A stretch of 64,000 nt of DNA from JBBPZA01 sp963728925. Its GTDB lineage: Bacteria; Actinomycetota; Thermoleophilia; Solirubrobacterales; Solirubrobacteraceae. Below the pieces are notes generated by a model. The model ran no database searches. It was given only the letters and a program-made list of their open reading frames with translations, and was not told the DNA's origin. Position numbers and translations under genes: made by a program. The stretch spans positions 186,001 through 250,000 of the forward strand of contig CAVSMB010000006.1 in assembly GCA_963728925.1 (NCBI GenBank). The letters run 5' to 3'. This document shows, in pieces, positions 18,523 to 27,610 of the stretch; the first letter of the stretch is position 1, and the number at the start of each line of letters is the position of its first letter.

Positions 18523-18827
18523 AGAGGCTGCAGGGTGCGTGGTCGGGATGACGAGTTCGACCACGCCGCCGGTGTCCTGCTGGTGTTGGGTGTCGCCGAC
18601 GCCCTCGCGCCGCGCGCGATACGGCAAGCGGTGCAGCAGCGCGCGGCCCAGGCCGCGCCGCTGCCAGTCGTCGGCGACGGTGACCGCAACCTCGGCGAGC
18701 AGCGGACTATCTCATCGCTCAGGTCGCCCCGTATCCCGGAAGACCGGTCCTGCGGCTCTTCGTCTTCCTGCCGGAGAACCGGGGCGTCGACCGCTGCCGC
18801 CTTCCATGCAACGGGAAGCCGACGCTC
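18447..18827. repeat. 381-bp direct repeat, copy B, with GNAT remnant
   Basis: Second copy of 11564-11944, beginning 15 bp after the IS630 target duplication. It carries the same deleted acetyltransferase remnant on the minus strand (motif A peptide ADDWQRRGLGRALL). At its right end it joins DNA related to the small gene at 9939-10127. Confidence 0.93.
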
Positions 18828-18828
18828 C

Positions 18829-19010
18829 GCTTGAGCAGTTGCTTGCGCTGCGGGACGCCGAGCTGCGGCTGCTCGCCCACGCGATCGGGGACCACTTGGC
18901 GGCCGAGCTCGTCGAGCGCGTACTGATCTGCGCGCCCGGCAGGCCGAACTCCTCCCCCACGTCTAGGTTCACGCGCACGCGCGCGTACGGAGATCGCCGT
19001 CGACCTCCTC
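18829..19010 (+). pseudogene. Second copy of the 62-aa small gene, inverted relative to the first
   Basis: Reads EQLLALRDAELRLLAHAIGD then LAAELVERV, close to the protein at 9939-10127, but there is no start codon before it because repeat copy B abuts, and the frame shifts after VERV. The following EIAVDLLPAP matches the next small ORF of copy 1. The rest of 19011-19124 shows no gene. Confidence 0.5.
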
Positions 19011-19124
19011 CCCGCCCCCTTATGCGCAGAGGGGAAGGCCCGCTGACCAGGTCTTGCGACCGGCCCCGGAGCGCCTCAGGGCGTCGGCAAGGAGTGCGAC
19101 TGACGTGGCAAGCGTCCGAAGCGC

Positions 19125-20067
19125 TCAGGTGTCCAGCCGGTCGAGCAGCATCTCGACAAGCTGAGCGGCCTCAACGGGCCGCAGCTCCTCAAGCGAGAAC
19201 CGCGCGGCGGTGCACGTCTTGTCCTTGGCCGACGGCGCCTTGCTGTCCCGCCACGGCAATCCGTCGAGGCGTTCGCGGATCCGCTCGCGGGCGGCGGGGA
19301 GCCGGCCGCTACCGGCGGGAGCGTAGGTCTTGACGCACAAGGACCGGATGTCGCCCTGGCCGATGAACTCCAGGTAGTCGCCCGTCCCGTCGGGGCGCTC
19401 CGGGATCCAGCGCGTCACGAGGGGGCCGGAAACCAGCGTCTTACGTTGCCACTCGGCGATGTCCTCTCGGTGGCGCAGCACGTCGCCGAAGTACGCCCAG
19501 TGGCCGAGGACCTGCGGCCGGCGGCCGGTCGTCACCGGCTGGCCGTCACGGACAGCCTGTAGGGCGGACTCGTGCGCGTCAGCTTCGCGGCGGAGGTGGT
19601 CGGCGTAGTCCAGGAGCTCTCGGTCGCCGTCAGCGTGGTCGCGAACTATGCGGCCGAACTCGTCAGGGCCGACGCGCCGCCACGGCAAGCGGTAGTCGTC
19701 GAGGGCCGCCATATCGCGGTCGTCGACGGCGAGCGCGGTGAAGCCGACCGCGAGCAGGACGCCGTGGCAGTCCTCAGGGACGGTCTCGACGAGCTGGCCC
19801 CGCGACCAGGCCGAGTCGGTCTTCACCTCGACTCCAAGGCGACCCTCGGCCCCGTCCTCGACGCGCAGCGCCGCGGCGAACGTCGACCGGCCGGCGCCCG
19901 CGAGGGCGGAGCGGAACCTCGGGGCACACGTCCGTGACGGCACTGATGGCCTCGTCGCAACTCAACGCCCGGGCGATTGCGACGGCCTGCGCGCCGCGCA
20001 GGAGGTGCGCGAGCGCGCCAGTGTGCACCGCCTCCTTGTGAAAGCCGATCGCTTCGACCCAGTCCAC
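19125..20067 (-). pseudogene. PD-(D/E)XK-nuclease-like protein, frameshifted
   Basis: The first frame (GTG 20067) reads WVEAIGFHKEAVHTGALAHL, similar to the helix that opens PD-(D/E)XK family-4-like proteins. Near 19890-19935 coding moves to a second frame with VEDGAEGRLGVEVKTDSAWS, in which the Asp and E-x-K of the nuclease core can be read, and continues to 19125 (about 310 residues joined). The C-terminal half (LVTRWIPERPDGTGDYLEFI, FSLEELRPVEAAQL) matches nothing I know. It may be a restriction-like enzyme. One indel separates it from an intact gene. Confidence 0.55.
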
Positions 20068-20250
20068 GTCCGCGCTCTCAGCCCTCGAACACCATGATCG
20101 CCGTCAGTGTCGCAAACAGGCAGATCGTCCGCGAGGTGGTACGAGTCGGCGAAGGTCAGCAGCAGGTCTTGGCCAGCTGGGAGCATGATCTGAGCACGAG
20201 AGGCGTGGCGCCTACAACCTCGCGGCGCTTCAACGAAGAGCGCAACTTCG

Positions 20251-20328
20251 GATCACTGGACCCACGCCCGTGGCGATCGTGACGAGCGTCCGTCGCGCGC
20301 GCAGCTGCAGCTCGAGGTCCTCGGGTGA
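20251..20328 (+). pseudogene. 3' end of a small gene found before tyrosine recombinases
   Basis: Reads DHWTHARGDRDERPSRAQLQ LEVLG and stops at a GTGA overlap with the recombinase below. It matches the end of the intact 79-residue gene at 32252-32491 (DHWAHSTVGRDERVPVAQLR). The upstream two thirds of the gene are missing. Confidence 0.5.
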
Positions 20329-21060
20329 CCGACGAGCAGCCGACCGCAGGGGAGCTCGACGTCGACGAGGTCCTCGAGCTTGTCGTCCGCGACGACGATG
20401 CGCCGACGGCGCCGGACGCGAGCGTGCGCGGCGAGCTCGTCGCGCCGGCCGCCGACCTGGTCGAGCGCTTCACGGCCACACTGGTCGCGCGCACAGCGCC
20501 GAAGACGCTGAGCGCCGGCCAGTACGAGCGGCTGATGCGAGAAGCGAAGGCGCGGATCGCGGACGACCCGCTGGCGGGCACGCGCGATCTCCGCGATCGT
20601 GCTCGTGCTGGGCGAAGCCGGGCTGCGCTGCGAGGAGCTCGCCGCGCTCGAGCGCCGCGATTTCCTGCGGCCCGGAAGGACGCAAAGCTGCGCGCGCTGG
20701 ACGTCCGCCACGGCAAGGGTGATCGTCAGCGCCGCGTGCGCCTCTCCCCCACCGCGACCCGCGCGATTATGCGCTGGGACCGTGAGCGCGCGCGCTCGGC
20801 GAGCCCGCCCTCGACGCGCCGCTCTTCATCACCCAGCGCCGCCGGCGCCGCGACGGCTCCTACGCGCGCCTGGGCGGTCGCTGCGGCCAGGAGGTCATCT
20901 CTGACGTCCGCAAGCGCCTCGGCACCGCCGCCGAGCTCCCCGATGAGCTGCGTCATCCCCCGCGCTGCGCCACACATGCGCGACGGAGCTACTGCGCGCC
21001 GGCGCCGCGTCATGTCACATCGCGGACTGGTGGTACCGGCGGGACACGCACTAAAACGCA
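20325..21060 (+). pseudogene. Tyrosine recombinase (XerC/D-like), several frameshifts
   Basis: GTG 20325 begins TDEQPTAGELDVDEVLELVV, nearly the same as the start of the fragment at 32488. The core-binding domain is largely deleted. The catalytic domain is spread over frames: VLGEAGLRCEELAALERRDF (first Arg), then LRALDVRHGKGDRQRRVRL, then LRHTCATELLRAGA-like text near 20965-21000. The final His and Tyr segment is lost. It cannot make an active enzyme. Confidence 0.65.
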
Positions 21061-21141
21061 CCGGTTCGGGGCTGTCTCCGCTGCCGGTTCGGACGCGACG
21101 AGCGAGAGCGGCATCGAGCAGGTCGAGCGTAGGCTGCTCCC

Positions 21142-22272
21142 ATGGAGGTGCGTTCGCTGATGCAGCCTCATGTTGCGGCGGCCGACGTCCTCGCCGAAGC
21201 GCTGGCGTCCGCGGACCGATTCGACATCGCGTCCGCTTTCGTCACGGCAGGCGGCATCGATCACCTTCGACAGTGGCGTCTACCGGACAAGACGCGTCTG
21301 ATCGCGCGAGCCGGACACGGACGGACCGATCCGTATGCCATTGCGTGCGCCGTCGATGAACTCGGGATCGACGTTCGCCTCGTCGCCGGCCCCGCGGCGG
21401 AGACCTTCCATCCGAAGCTGTACCTGGTTCACAAACCGGATCGCTTGCACGTCCTGACCGGAAGCGGCAACCTGACGGGAAGCGGTCTGACCACGAACGT
21501 CGAGCAGTTCGAGTGGCTCACGGTGCCGCGTGGCAAGGAGGATCGCGCGCAGATCACGCGCTTCGGCGTGTTCTGGAAGCGCGGACTGCCGCTCGCTGAC
21601 CTCCGGGTCACGCCGTGGTGGGACGCGTGGCTGGCGCTCTTCGACGAAACCGGCGGAAGTCGCGAGGACCCGGCGCAGGAGCGACTCGACCGGCTCGCAC
21701 CGCCGATGCCCAATGAGCAGACCCCCTCGCCGCCGGAAATCCGGAGGCGCGGTCCCGAGCGCACCTTGCCGGACCGGCAGATCCCAGGCTGCCTCGACCG
21801 CTGGCTACCTGATTCCGACCTCCGCGCTCTCGTGTGCAACTTCTTCGCGGACGCGATCGAACGCCACCACGCGCTCTACCCCAAGGGCTGGGCGCTGCTT
21901 GCCCTCGACCCCGGCTTGGACGGACGCTTCCGCTTTCAGCAGATGAGCCACAACGTCGACCGCTTCCGCTTGCGCGACGACGGCGCCCTGATCGTCGGCA
22001 TCGGCGACCGCGACCTCGCAACACGACTCGACCACGACCTTCCCGACCTCGTCGCCCACATCGACGCCGGCCCGTACAAGACGCACGACCTCACCATCCC
22101 CGCCGTCCTCGTTCCGCGCGTCCTCGACGACATACGCCGGCCGGCGTTGGAACTCGTCACCGCCCGGCGCGCCGCCAAACCGAGCCGCCGCCGCAGCGCG
22201 CACCGCGAACGCGCCATCGCAGAGCTCGAGCGAGTTACCGGACGCTCCCTCCCTCGCCCGGACTACAGCTGA
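21142..22272 (+). CDS. Phospholipase-D-fold (HKD) nuclease-like protein
   Basis: 376 residues from ATG 21142. The middle holds FHPKLYLVH then LTGSGNLTGSGLTTNVE, the HxK...GSxNxTxxGLxxNxE signature of PLD-like nucleases, at residues 92-122. Only one such motif is present, as in dimerising bacterial PLD nucleases. The first 60 residues (FDIASAFVTAGGIDHL) fit the usual strand before it. The C-terminal 200 residues are not recognised and end in a basic helix. It stands alone on the plus strand in a region rich in defence-like genes, so a restriction or anti-phage role is possible, not shown. Intact, unlike most neighbours. Confidence 0.75.
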   Translation: MEVRSLMQPHVAAADVLAEALASADRFDIASAFVTAGGIDHLRQWRLPDKTRLIARAGHGRTDPYAIACAVDELGIDVRLVAGPAAETFHPKLYLVHKPDRLHVLTGSGNLTGSGLTTNVEQFEWLTVPRGKEDRAQITRFGVFWKRGLPLADLRVTPWWDAWLALFDETGGSREDPAQERLDRLAPPMPNEQTPSPPEIRRRGPERTLPDRQIPGCLDRWLPDSDLRALVCNFFADAIERHHALYPKGWALLALDPGLDGRFRFQQMSHNVDRFRLRDDGALIVGIGDRDLATRLDHDLPDLVAHIDAGPYKTHDLTIPAVLVPRVLDDIRRPALELVTARRAAKPSRRRSAHRERAIAELERVTGRSLPRPDYS

Positions 22273-22369
22273 CCGCCGCGGGCGGAGTGCGCGGCGACCG
22301 CGATGCCGGCGACATTGCCTGCGACCCGCGCTGGCTCTCGCGCAACCGCGTAGCAGAAGAAACGCCGGC

Positions 22370-22483
22370 GGCTACCGGGCGAGCACCGGGCGCATCAGGC
22401 CAGTTGCGGCTAAGCCCGCGCCGGCCCCGCTCGCCGGCGCCCTGCAGGTCCGAGGCGGTAACGATGACGTGGTCGATCCGCAC
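22370..22483 (-). pseudogene. Glyoxalase/VOC-like N-terminal fragment
   Basis: GTG 22483 begins RIDHVIVTASDLQGAGER, the first strand-helix unit of VOC-fold proteins, then LAATGLMRP in a neighbouring frame and a stop. The rest of the gene is absent. It follows a truncated M20 gene without a gap. 22273-22369 holds nothing recognisable. Confidence 0.45.
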
Positions 22484-22489
22484 CCGTCG

Positions 22490-23000
22490 ACCTGAAATCG
22501 CCTCCCTCGATCAGCGACGCGTGCAACGACGCACTCCCGAGCAAAGTCGTGTTTCGACCCCTGCTGCAAGCGGCTATCGAGCGCGGCCAGCTCGACGAGC
22601 ACGCGTCCCATCGCCAGGATGGCGTCCTGGCCGAGGTCGGGGCGCGAGCCGTGCGCGGCACGCCCCGGGGGTCTCGATCTCGAATCCGACGAACCCCTCG
22701 TGAGCGACCGCGACCGCCAGCTCCGTCGGCTCGGTAACGATCGTCGCGTCGAAGCGACGGCCGGAGGCCAGTAGCGCTCGCGTGCCGGAGCTGCGTCATC
22801 CCGACCGAGCTCTCAGAACGCGACGCGCTCGACCACGACCACGACCTGCCTCCCGCGCCCTCCAGGTGCCCGTCGACGAGCTGCGCGCCGAGCGCCACGA
22901 GCGCTCCCCGCGCGGCAGCACCGTGCCATAGCCAGCGCCCGGCGGGACAGCCGGGCCAAGAGAGCCGCGATGCGCCTTCGAGCCGCCCATACCCAGGTTT
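22490..23000 (-). pseudogene. M20-family (ArgE/DapE-like) metallopeptidase remnant
   Basis: Pieces in several frames read FDATIVTEPTELAVAVAHEG FVGFEIETPG, then AILAMGRVLVELAALDSRLQ and LLGSASLHASLIEGGDF: all hallmarks of the M20 catalytic and dimerisation domains. The text stops inside the dimerisation domain, where the VOC-like fragment begins. Upstream, degenerate traces continue to about 23000. At least three indels. Confidence 0.6.
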
Positions 23001-23133
23001 GCGGGTGGATGGTTTCCCGCCCGCTGCCGTCGACCAGCGCTGCACAGCGGCATCCGGCCGGCTGCCGCGCGACCACATACCGAGGGGAAGGGCGTTCTGA
23101 GGGTCGCTTCCTCGCGCGGGCGCGCGCGTAAAG

Positions 23134-23232
23134 CTAGGCGCCGCGGGTCTCGGGGATGCCGACGCCAGGCGGAGGGGCCGGCGGGGGCGGCGGTGCGACG
23201 GGCGCGGGACGGGGTGTGGTGGTGATCGCCAC
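23134..23232 (-). CDS. 32-aa proline-rich mini-protein
   Basis: GTG 23232 lies 5 nt after the stop of the membrane-protein gene. The peptide (AITTTPRPAPVAPPPPPAPP then GVGIPETRGA) is half proline. Tight spacing suggests translational coupling with the upstream gene. Its conservation elsewhere was not checked. Confidence 0.45.
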   Translation of the reverse strand: MAITTTPRPAPVAPPPPPAPPPGVGIPETRGA

Positions 23233-23237
23233 GGTCT

Positions 23238-23696
23238 CTAGCTTACGCCCAGGGCGACGCCGAGCAAGATGACTTGGGCACCGAGCGTGAGGGCGGCGTC
23301 GCGGAAGCGTGCGCGACGCTGCTCGATCTTCGGTGCGTTCTCGGCGTGGAAGCTTTGCAGCCAGTAGGCGAGTCGGCGGTGGACCTCGAGCGGCTCGTCC
23401 TCGTGTTCGTAGAGCGTTTCGTAGACGCGGGTTCCGTCGAGCGCGAAGATCACCGGCGTCGGGATGAGGACGAAGAGGCATAGCCCGAGGGTGGCGGCGA
23501 AGGCCACGGCGGCGAGGAGCAGCCAGACGCTGACTCCCCCGCGGTCGATGGCCGGCGCCCCGAGAAATGATGCGCTGACCGCAGCGGCGGCCAGCAGCGT
23601 GTTCGTGCGCGAGCGCAGCTCGTCGAGCCCGGCCTGTTGCTGGTCGAGGCTGCGCAGCGCGAGCTGGTAGGCGAGCTCGGGAAGTTCGGCGGGCAC
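23238..23696 (-). CDS. Small membrane protein with helical N-terminus
   Basis: 152 residues from GTG 23696. An amphipathic helix (LALRSLDQQQAGLDELRSRT) leads into a first hydrophobic segment (TLLAAAAVSASFLGA, about 33-47) and a second (VWLLLAAVAFAATLGLCLFV, about 57-80). A charged cytoplasmic region (YETLYEHEDEPLEVHRRLAY) and a third segment near the end (LGAQVILLGVALG) follow. This layout recalls the SLATT-like and other two- or three-span proteins suspected of pore formation in defence systems, but I make no firm family call. It is followed by the proline-rich mini-ORF. Confidence 0.65.
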   Translation of the reverse strand: MPAELPELAYQLALRSLDQQQAGLDELRSRTNTLLAAAAVSASFLGAPAIDRGGVSVWLLLAAVAFAATLGLCLFVLIPTPVIFALDGTRVYETLYEHEDEPLEVHRRLAYWLQSFHAENAPKIEQRRARFRDAALTLGAQVILLGVALGVS

Positions 23697-23903
23697 CGCG
23701 GCGAAGCCTTCCAGCCGACGCGGACGACGGTTCGGCGCCGTGGATCGCGCTTAGCGCAAAGAATGCGTCCCGAGAATCCGGTCCTCAGCAGAAGGGCCGA
23801 TCGCGGCGCGGTGCGGGTTCACGGGTGAGCGGCGTGTCCGGGCATTCCCGGACGTATCATCAGACTGCTGGCGCGCGCTGCCTCCGCCGCCCCAGACTTC
23901 AGT

Positions 23904-25409
23904 TCACGTACGTTGCGAGAGCGCCGTCCGCGCCATGGCGACCGCTTGACGCAAGACTGGCTCGGTCGCCTCGCCGTAGCGCGCGACGACCTCGTCATAG
24001 ACCTCGAGCTCCTCGTCGGAGCGCCCGAGCGCCCCCAGCCTGACGCCCTTGTTGACCAGCGCCGTGGCGACCTGCTCGCGCAGCGCCGGCTCGGTCGCCT
24101 CGCCGAAGCGCGCGACGACCTCGTCATAGACCTCCACAGCGTCGTCAGAGCGACCGAGGTCGCCGAGTACGACGCCCAGGTTGTAGCCGGCCAGCGCTGC
24201 CACGTCATCGATCGACGATTCTCGCGCGCGGGAAAAGGCGTCAGCCGCTGTATCGAACTGAGCATGCTCATACGCGGCGCTCGCGACGGCGAGGGCCTGC
24301 GCGTCCGTGGCATCGTTGGTCGCGGCTGCCCACGCAGCCTCGTGCGGTGGCTCGCCGCCCGATCGATTGCGCACCAGCTGTACGACGTAATCGAAGGCCT
24401 GGTAGCTGGCCGTGCGATGCAGCAGCGCGATTGTCCCGGCCACGGGGCGAACGGCCCAGTCGACCGCGGCCGTGAATGCGTCGTCCGTTGGCTCGGCAGC
24501 AAACGCTGACGGCAGGAAGCTCGGCCACAGGTCTCGAAGCGTGTGGTCGGGGATCGGATCGGTTCGGCCGCACCTGGCCCAGTCGACGGCAGTAGCGACG
24601 ACAGCGACGCCCTCGGGGCGCTCCTTCTCACCGGGGGCGTGACGCTGGGTGACGAGCTTGCGTTCGAGCATCGGTGCCGCGACGAGGTACGCGGCCAGAC
24701 CGTGACGCTCGATCGACGCGAACTGCTCGGCGGAAAGATCGGAGCGCAGCCCAGCCAGTTCGCCAGTCGTCGTCGCCGTCATCGCGATCTCGCGGGCGCT
24801 CTGGAGGATCTCCGCGGCAATCGTGGCCAGGCCACCCGCTGTCGAGCCGGCGATTCGCTCGTTGCCCTTGCCGCCGTAGGTCGCGGCGACCATCCTGCCG
24901 CGACCGCCAGCGTGCCGGTCGCGTAGCGTCGCCAACCTCACGCCCTCGTTCAGATACGGCTCGAGGTCATCAAGCCACAAGACCGTGTGCGTCGCGTCTG
25001 TTGAGCCCTCGTCGGAGGCAACGAGCTTGCGGAGCGCTTCGGCATCTACGGGGGCGACAAGCTCAAGCTTGCGACCCTGAGCGCAGCGCGTCACGGCCTC
25101 AAAAAAGGCGCGCGACTTGCCGACCTTCGACGGTCCCTCGACGACGACCAGCCAGCCTCCGCTGCCATCAAGCGCCGCATCGATCGCCGCGCGAATGTCG
25201 CCGTCTACGTCCCGCGGTACGTACTCGGGAACCTCGCCGCCGGGCAGGATGTCCTGTGCGGCGCGATCGATACCAATCTGCGTGGGATCGATCTGCTCAA
25301 CAGCAGCGACCGGAGCCTGACGCTGAAGCTCTGCGCGCTCCTGCTCTGACACGGACTCCGCGAACTCCACGCCGGCGTTGCGCGCCTCGGCGCTGAACAC
25401 GAACCGCAA
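23904..25409 (-). CDS. STAND-like P-loop NTPase with C-terminal TPRs (N-terminus frameshifted)
   Basis: 501 residues in this frame. Walker A GPSKVGKS is at 92-99 and Walker B VLWLDDLE near 145. Later come a helical region and two TPRs (NLGVVLGDLGRSDDAVEVYD and a near copy, KGVRLGALGRSDEELEVYD). Upstream, in another frame (about 25395-25560), the minus strand reads a charged helix and two hydrophobic stretches (AAAFAAIFTALAGAGFAGVL, LAVIAAGVALVGLIAV), which look like the true membrane-anchored N-terminus. One indel near 25400 separates them. Domain order anchor-NTPase-TPR fits signal-transducing STAND-type ATPases; ligand unknown. Confidence 0.65.
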   Translation of the reverse strand: MRFVFSAEARNAGVEFAESVSEQERAELQRQAPVAAVEQIDPTQIGIDRAAQDILPGGEVPEYVPRDVDGDIRAAIDAALDGSGGWLVVVEGPSKVGKSRAFFEAVTRCAQGRKLELVAPVDAEALRKLVASDEGSTDATHTVLWLDDLEPYLNEGVRLATLRDRHAGGRGRMVAATYGGKGNERIAGSTAGGLATIAAEILQSAREIAMTATTTGELAGLRSDLSAEQFASIERHGLAAYLVAAPMLERKLVTQRHAPGEKERPEGVAVVATAVDWARCGRTDPIPDHTLRDLWPSFLPSAFAAEPTDDAFTAAVDWAVRPVAGTIALLHRTASYQAFDYVVQLVRNRSGGEPPHEAAWAAATNDATDAQALAVASAAYEHAQFDTAADAFSRARESSIDDVAALAGYNLGVVLGDLGRSDDAVEVYDEVVARFGEATEPALREQVATALVNKGVRLGALGRSDEELEVYDEVVARYGEATEPVLRQAVAMARTALSQRT

Positions 25410-25616
25410 TCAATCCCACCAACGCCACACCGGCCGCAATCACGGCAAGCGGCTTCGGAAGCACACCGGCGAAGCCCGCGCCCGCGAGCGCCGTGAAAAT
25501 TGCGGCGAACGCTGCGGCCGCTCGCGCACGCGCCTCAAGGTCCTTCTGCCGATGAGCGCCCTCGCCGATGTCGCGAACGCTACGGGCTGTCCGCCCCTCT
25601 CCCTACGGTGGCGGCG

Positions 25617-26859
25617 ATGGCCCGTGAGCTGCAGCGCGTCCCCGCGTCGACGGCGCTGGTCGGCGAGCTCGTCGACGCCGCCGGGCTGGCCGTGCGCGCG
25701 GCGGAGGTCGCCGCGCGCCAGCGCTCGCCCGAGACGCGGCGCACCTACGCCGCCGTCTACCGCGGCTTCAGCGCCTTCCTCAGCCCGCACGCCGGCGCCG
25801 ACGAGCTGACGGCCGAGGCGGTTCGCGCCTACCGCGACGCGCTCGAGCGCGCCGGGCGCTCGCCGGCCACTGTCGCCAAGCACCTCTCCGCCCTGCGCGG
25901 CCTCGCCGAGGCGCTCGGCGTCGACGCGCAGCTGCGCACCGTGCGCGGCGCGCGTGGGGCGCGGGGAGCCGCGCGCATTGGCTCACGACGAATGGGCGCG
26001 CCTACTGCGCATGCCCGACCGCCGCACCCGCCACGGCAAGCGCGACCTCGCGCTGCTGCACCTGGTCGGCTCCGCCGGCCTGCGCCGCGCCGAGGCCGCC
26101 AGCCTGCTCCTCGGCGACGTCGACGAGCGCCGGCGCTCAAGCGACCCGCGGTTACGCCAGGCGATCAAGGGCTCCACGAGCTGGTGGGTGACCGTCCGCT
26201 ACGGAAAGCGCGGCCGCACCCGCGCCGTCCCGCTCGACGACGACGCCCTCGAGGCGATCCTCGCCTGGGTCAAGAGCCGCCCCGCCGCGCCGACCGAGCA
26301 CCTGCTGCTATCGCTGCCCCGCAGCGGCCAGCTGGGCCCGATCACCACCCGCGACATCGCCCGCATCGTCGCCCGCCACGCCGAAGCGGCCGACCTGCCC
26401 GAAGACCGCCGCTCGCCCCACGTGCTGCGCCACACCTTCTGCACCCACCTCGCCGACGCCGGCGCCGACACCGCGGTCATCCGCGAACTCGCCGGCCACG
26501 CCGACATCCGCACCACCACGATCTACACCGCGGTCAGCGCCACCCGCCGATGGTCGCACACCACATCAGGCAACATCAACACGACCAATCAACCAACGGC
26601 AGGCGGGGCCACTTCAAGCGTCCACGCCGGGGCCAGCGCAAACGGCCACACCGACGCGGCGACCCGCGACAGCAAAGCGAGGCGTAGAGCCATCTTCCCA
26701 CCGCCGGGCGGCGATTCACAGGTCAGCCTCCATGGAACGCGGCAGCGAGAGGCCAGGCGCCGGACGGGTCTCGCAGGCGAGAGGAGTAGCACGCCGACGG
26801 GATGCGCTACATGGCGACGCAAGCGTCCAGTTCGTACGGAAACGCGGGAGGTCGGTTAG
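25617..26859 (+). pseudogene. Tyrosine recombinase, frameshifted, with abnormal C-terminal extension
   Basis: ATG 25617 opens a SAM-like core-binding domain (RRTYAAVYRGFSAFLSPH). Near 25960 the coding shifts frame and continues with HDEWARLLRMPDRRTRHGKR. The catalytic domain is complete: first Arg in GSAGLRRAEAASL, HVLRHTFCTHL (H-x-x-R), LAGHADIRTT and the Tyr in IYTAV. After SATRR, where such proteins end, the frame runs 90 more low-complexity residues to 26859, overlapping the convergent gene. One indel and a lost stop are the only defects. Confidence 0.7.
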
Positions 26860-27320
26860 CGAACTGGCGACAGCGGCCCCACGTCGGCGCGTGCAGCCTC
26901 GATGAAGAGGCTTTCAAGGCGCTCAATGACTGGAATCCGTCGTTTCGGGTCGTAGTTGGATTTCCAGTGCCATCGCCGCAGCATCCCAGCAGCCTCAGCA
27001 ACGCTTCCGGTACCAGCGATCTCGACGTCAGCGACTAATCGGTCGAGTTCGGCGTACCTGCTCTCAAGCCCTGCCCCGTCCTCCCGCGGTGCGAGATTGA
27101 TCGAGCGTAGCTTCCGCGAGTGCGTGAGCAGCGCGACGTAAGCCGACCTTCGCTCGTCTCTGAGGAGATTCTCCCTTTCGGCGGTCAGCCGTCGGTTCTC
27201 GGCTTCGACTCTCCCGCGTTCGGTGCGTGCTTGTGCGAACGCCCCACCGTACCCTCCGAATGCACCGATAGCCGCAGTGATGATCGGGGTGATGTCCAAG
27301 GGCGCACCTCGCTCCACCAT
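26856..27320 (-). CDS. Membrane-anchored coiled-coil protein, unknown
   Basis: 154 residues from ATG 27320 (TTG 27299 possible). One N-terminal hydrophobic segment (ITPIITAAIGAFGGYGGAF) is followed by a long charged helix (RTERGRVEAENRRLTAEREN) and a helical C-terminus (GMLRRWHWKSNYDPKRR). No family recognised. It ends within the 3' overrun of the convergent recombinase. Confidence 0.5.
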   Translation of the reverse strand: MVERGAPLDITPIITAAIGAFGGYGGAFAQARTERGRVEAENRRLTAERENLLRDERRSAYVALLTHSRKLRSINLAPREDGAGLESRYAELDRLVADVEIAGTGSVAEAAGMLRRWHWKSNYDPKRRIPVIERLESLFIEAARADVGPLSPVR

Positions 27321-27439
27321 CGGAGGCCATACGGCGCTGATCGTACCCGTCATCCGGACAAGCCGGGACGTCAGCCGTGCAATGCCTGAGCACGAGAAGC
27401 ACCGGGCCAGGCACGTCATTCCGCTGAGGGATCCGCTTA

Positions 27440-27610
27440 TGGCACCGGCGGCGGTTGCGAGCGCTGATCGGAGGGTCCGAGAAACGGGCGCGCGAGCCGA
27501 CGTTCGCAAAGAGCGAAGATCTCACCCGGGGGAAAGGGCGCATGTGGGGGCTGCTGTCCGGGGCGCTGCGGATGATTCGGTCCACCTGGTCTTTCGAGCT
27601 GGAGGCAGCG
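27440..27610 (+). ncRNA. Candidate bridge-RNA region of the IS110 element
   Basis: IS110-family elements transcribe a structured bridge RNA from the non-coding left end before the recombinase gene (established for IS621 and relatives). The 150-170 bp before the recombinase here carry no ORF that I can support and are the right place and size. I did not fold it or find guide loops; this is positional inference. Confidence 0.2.
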
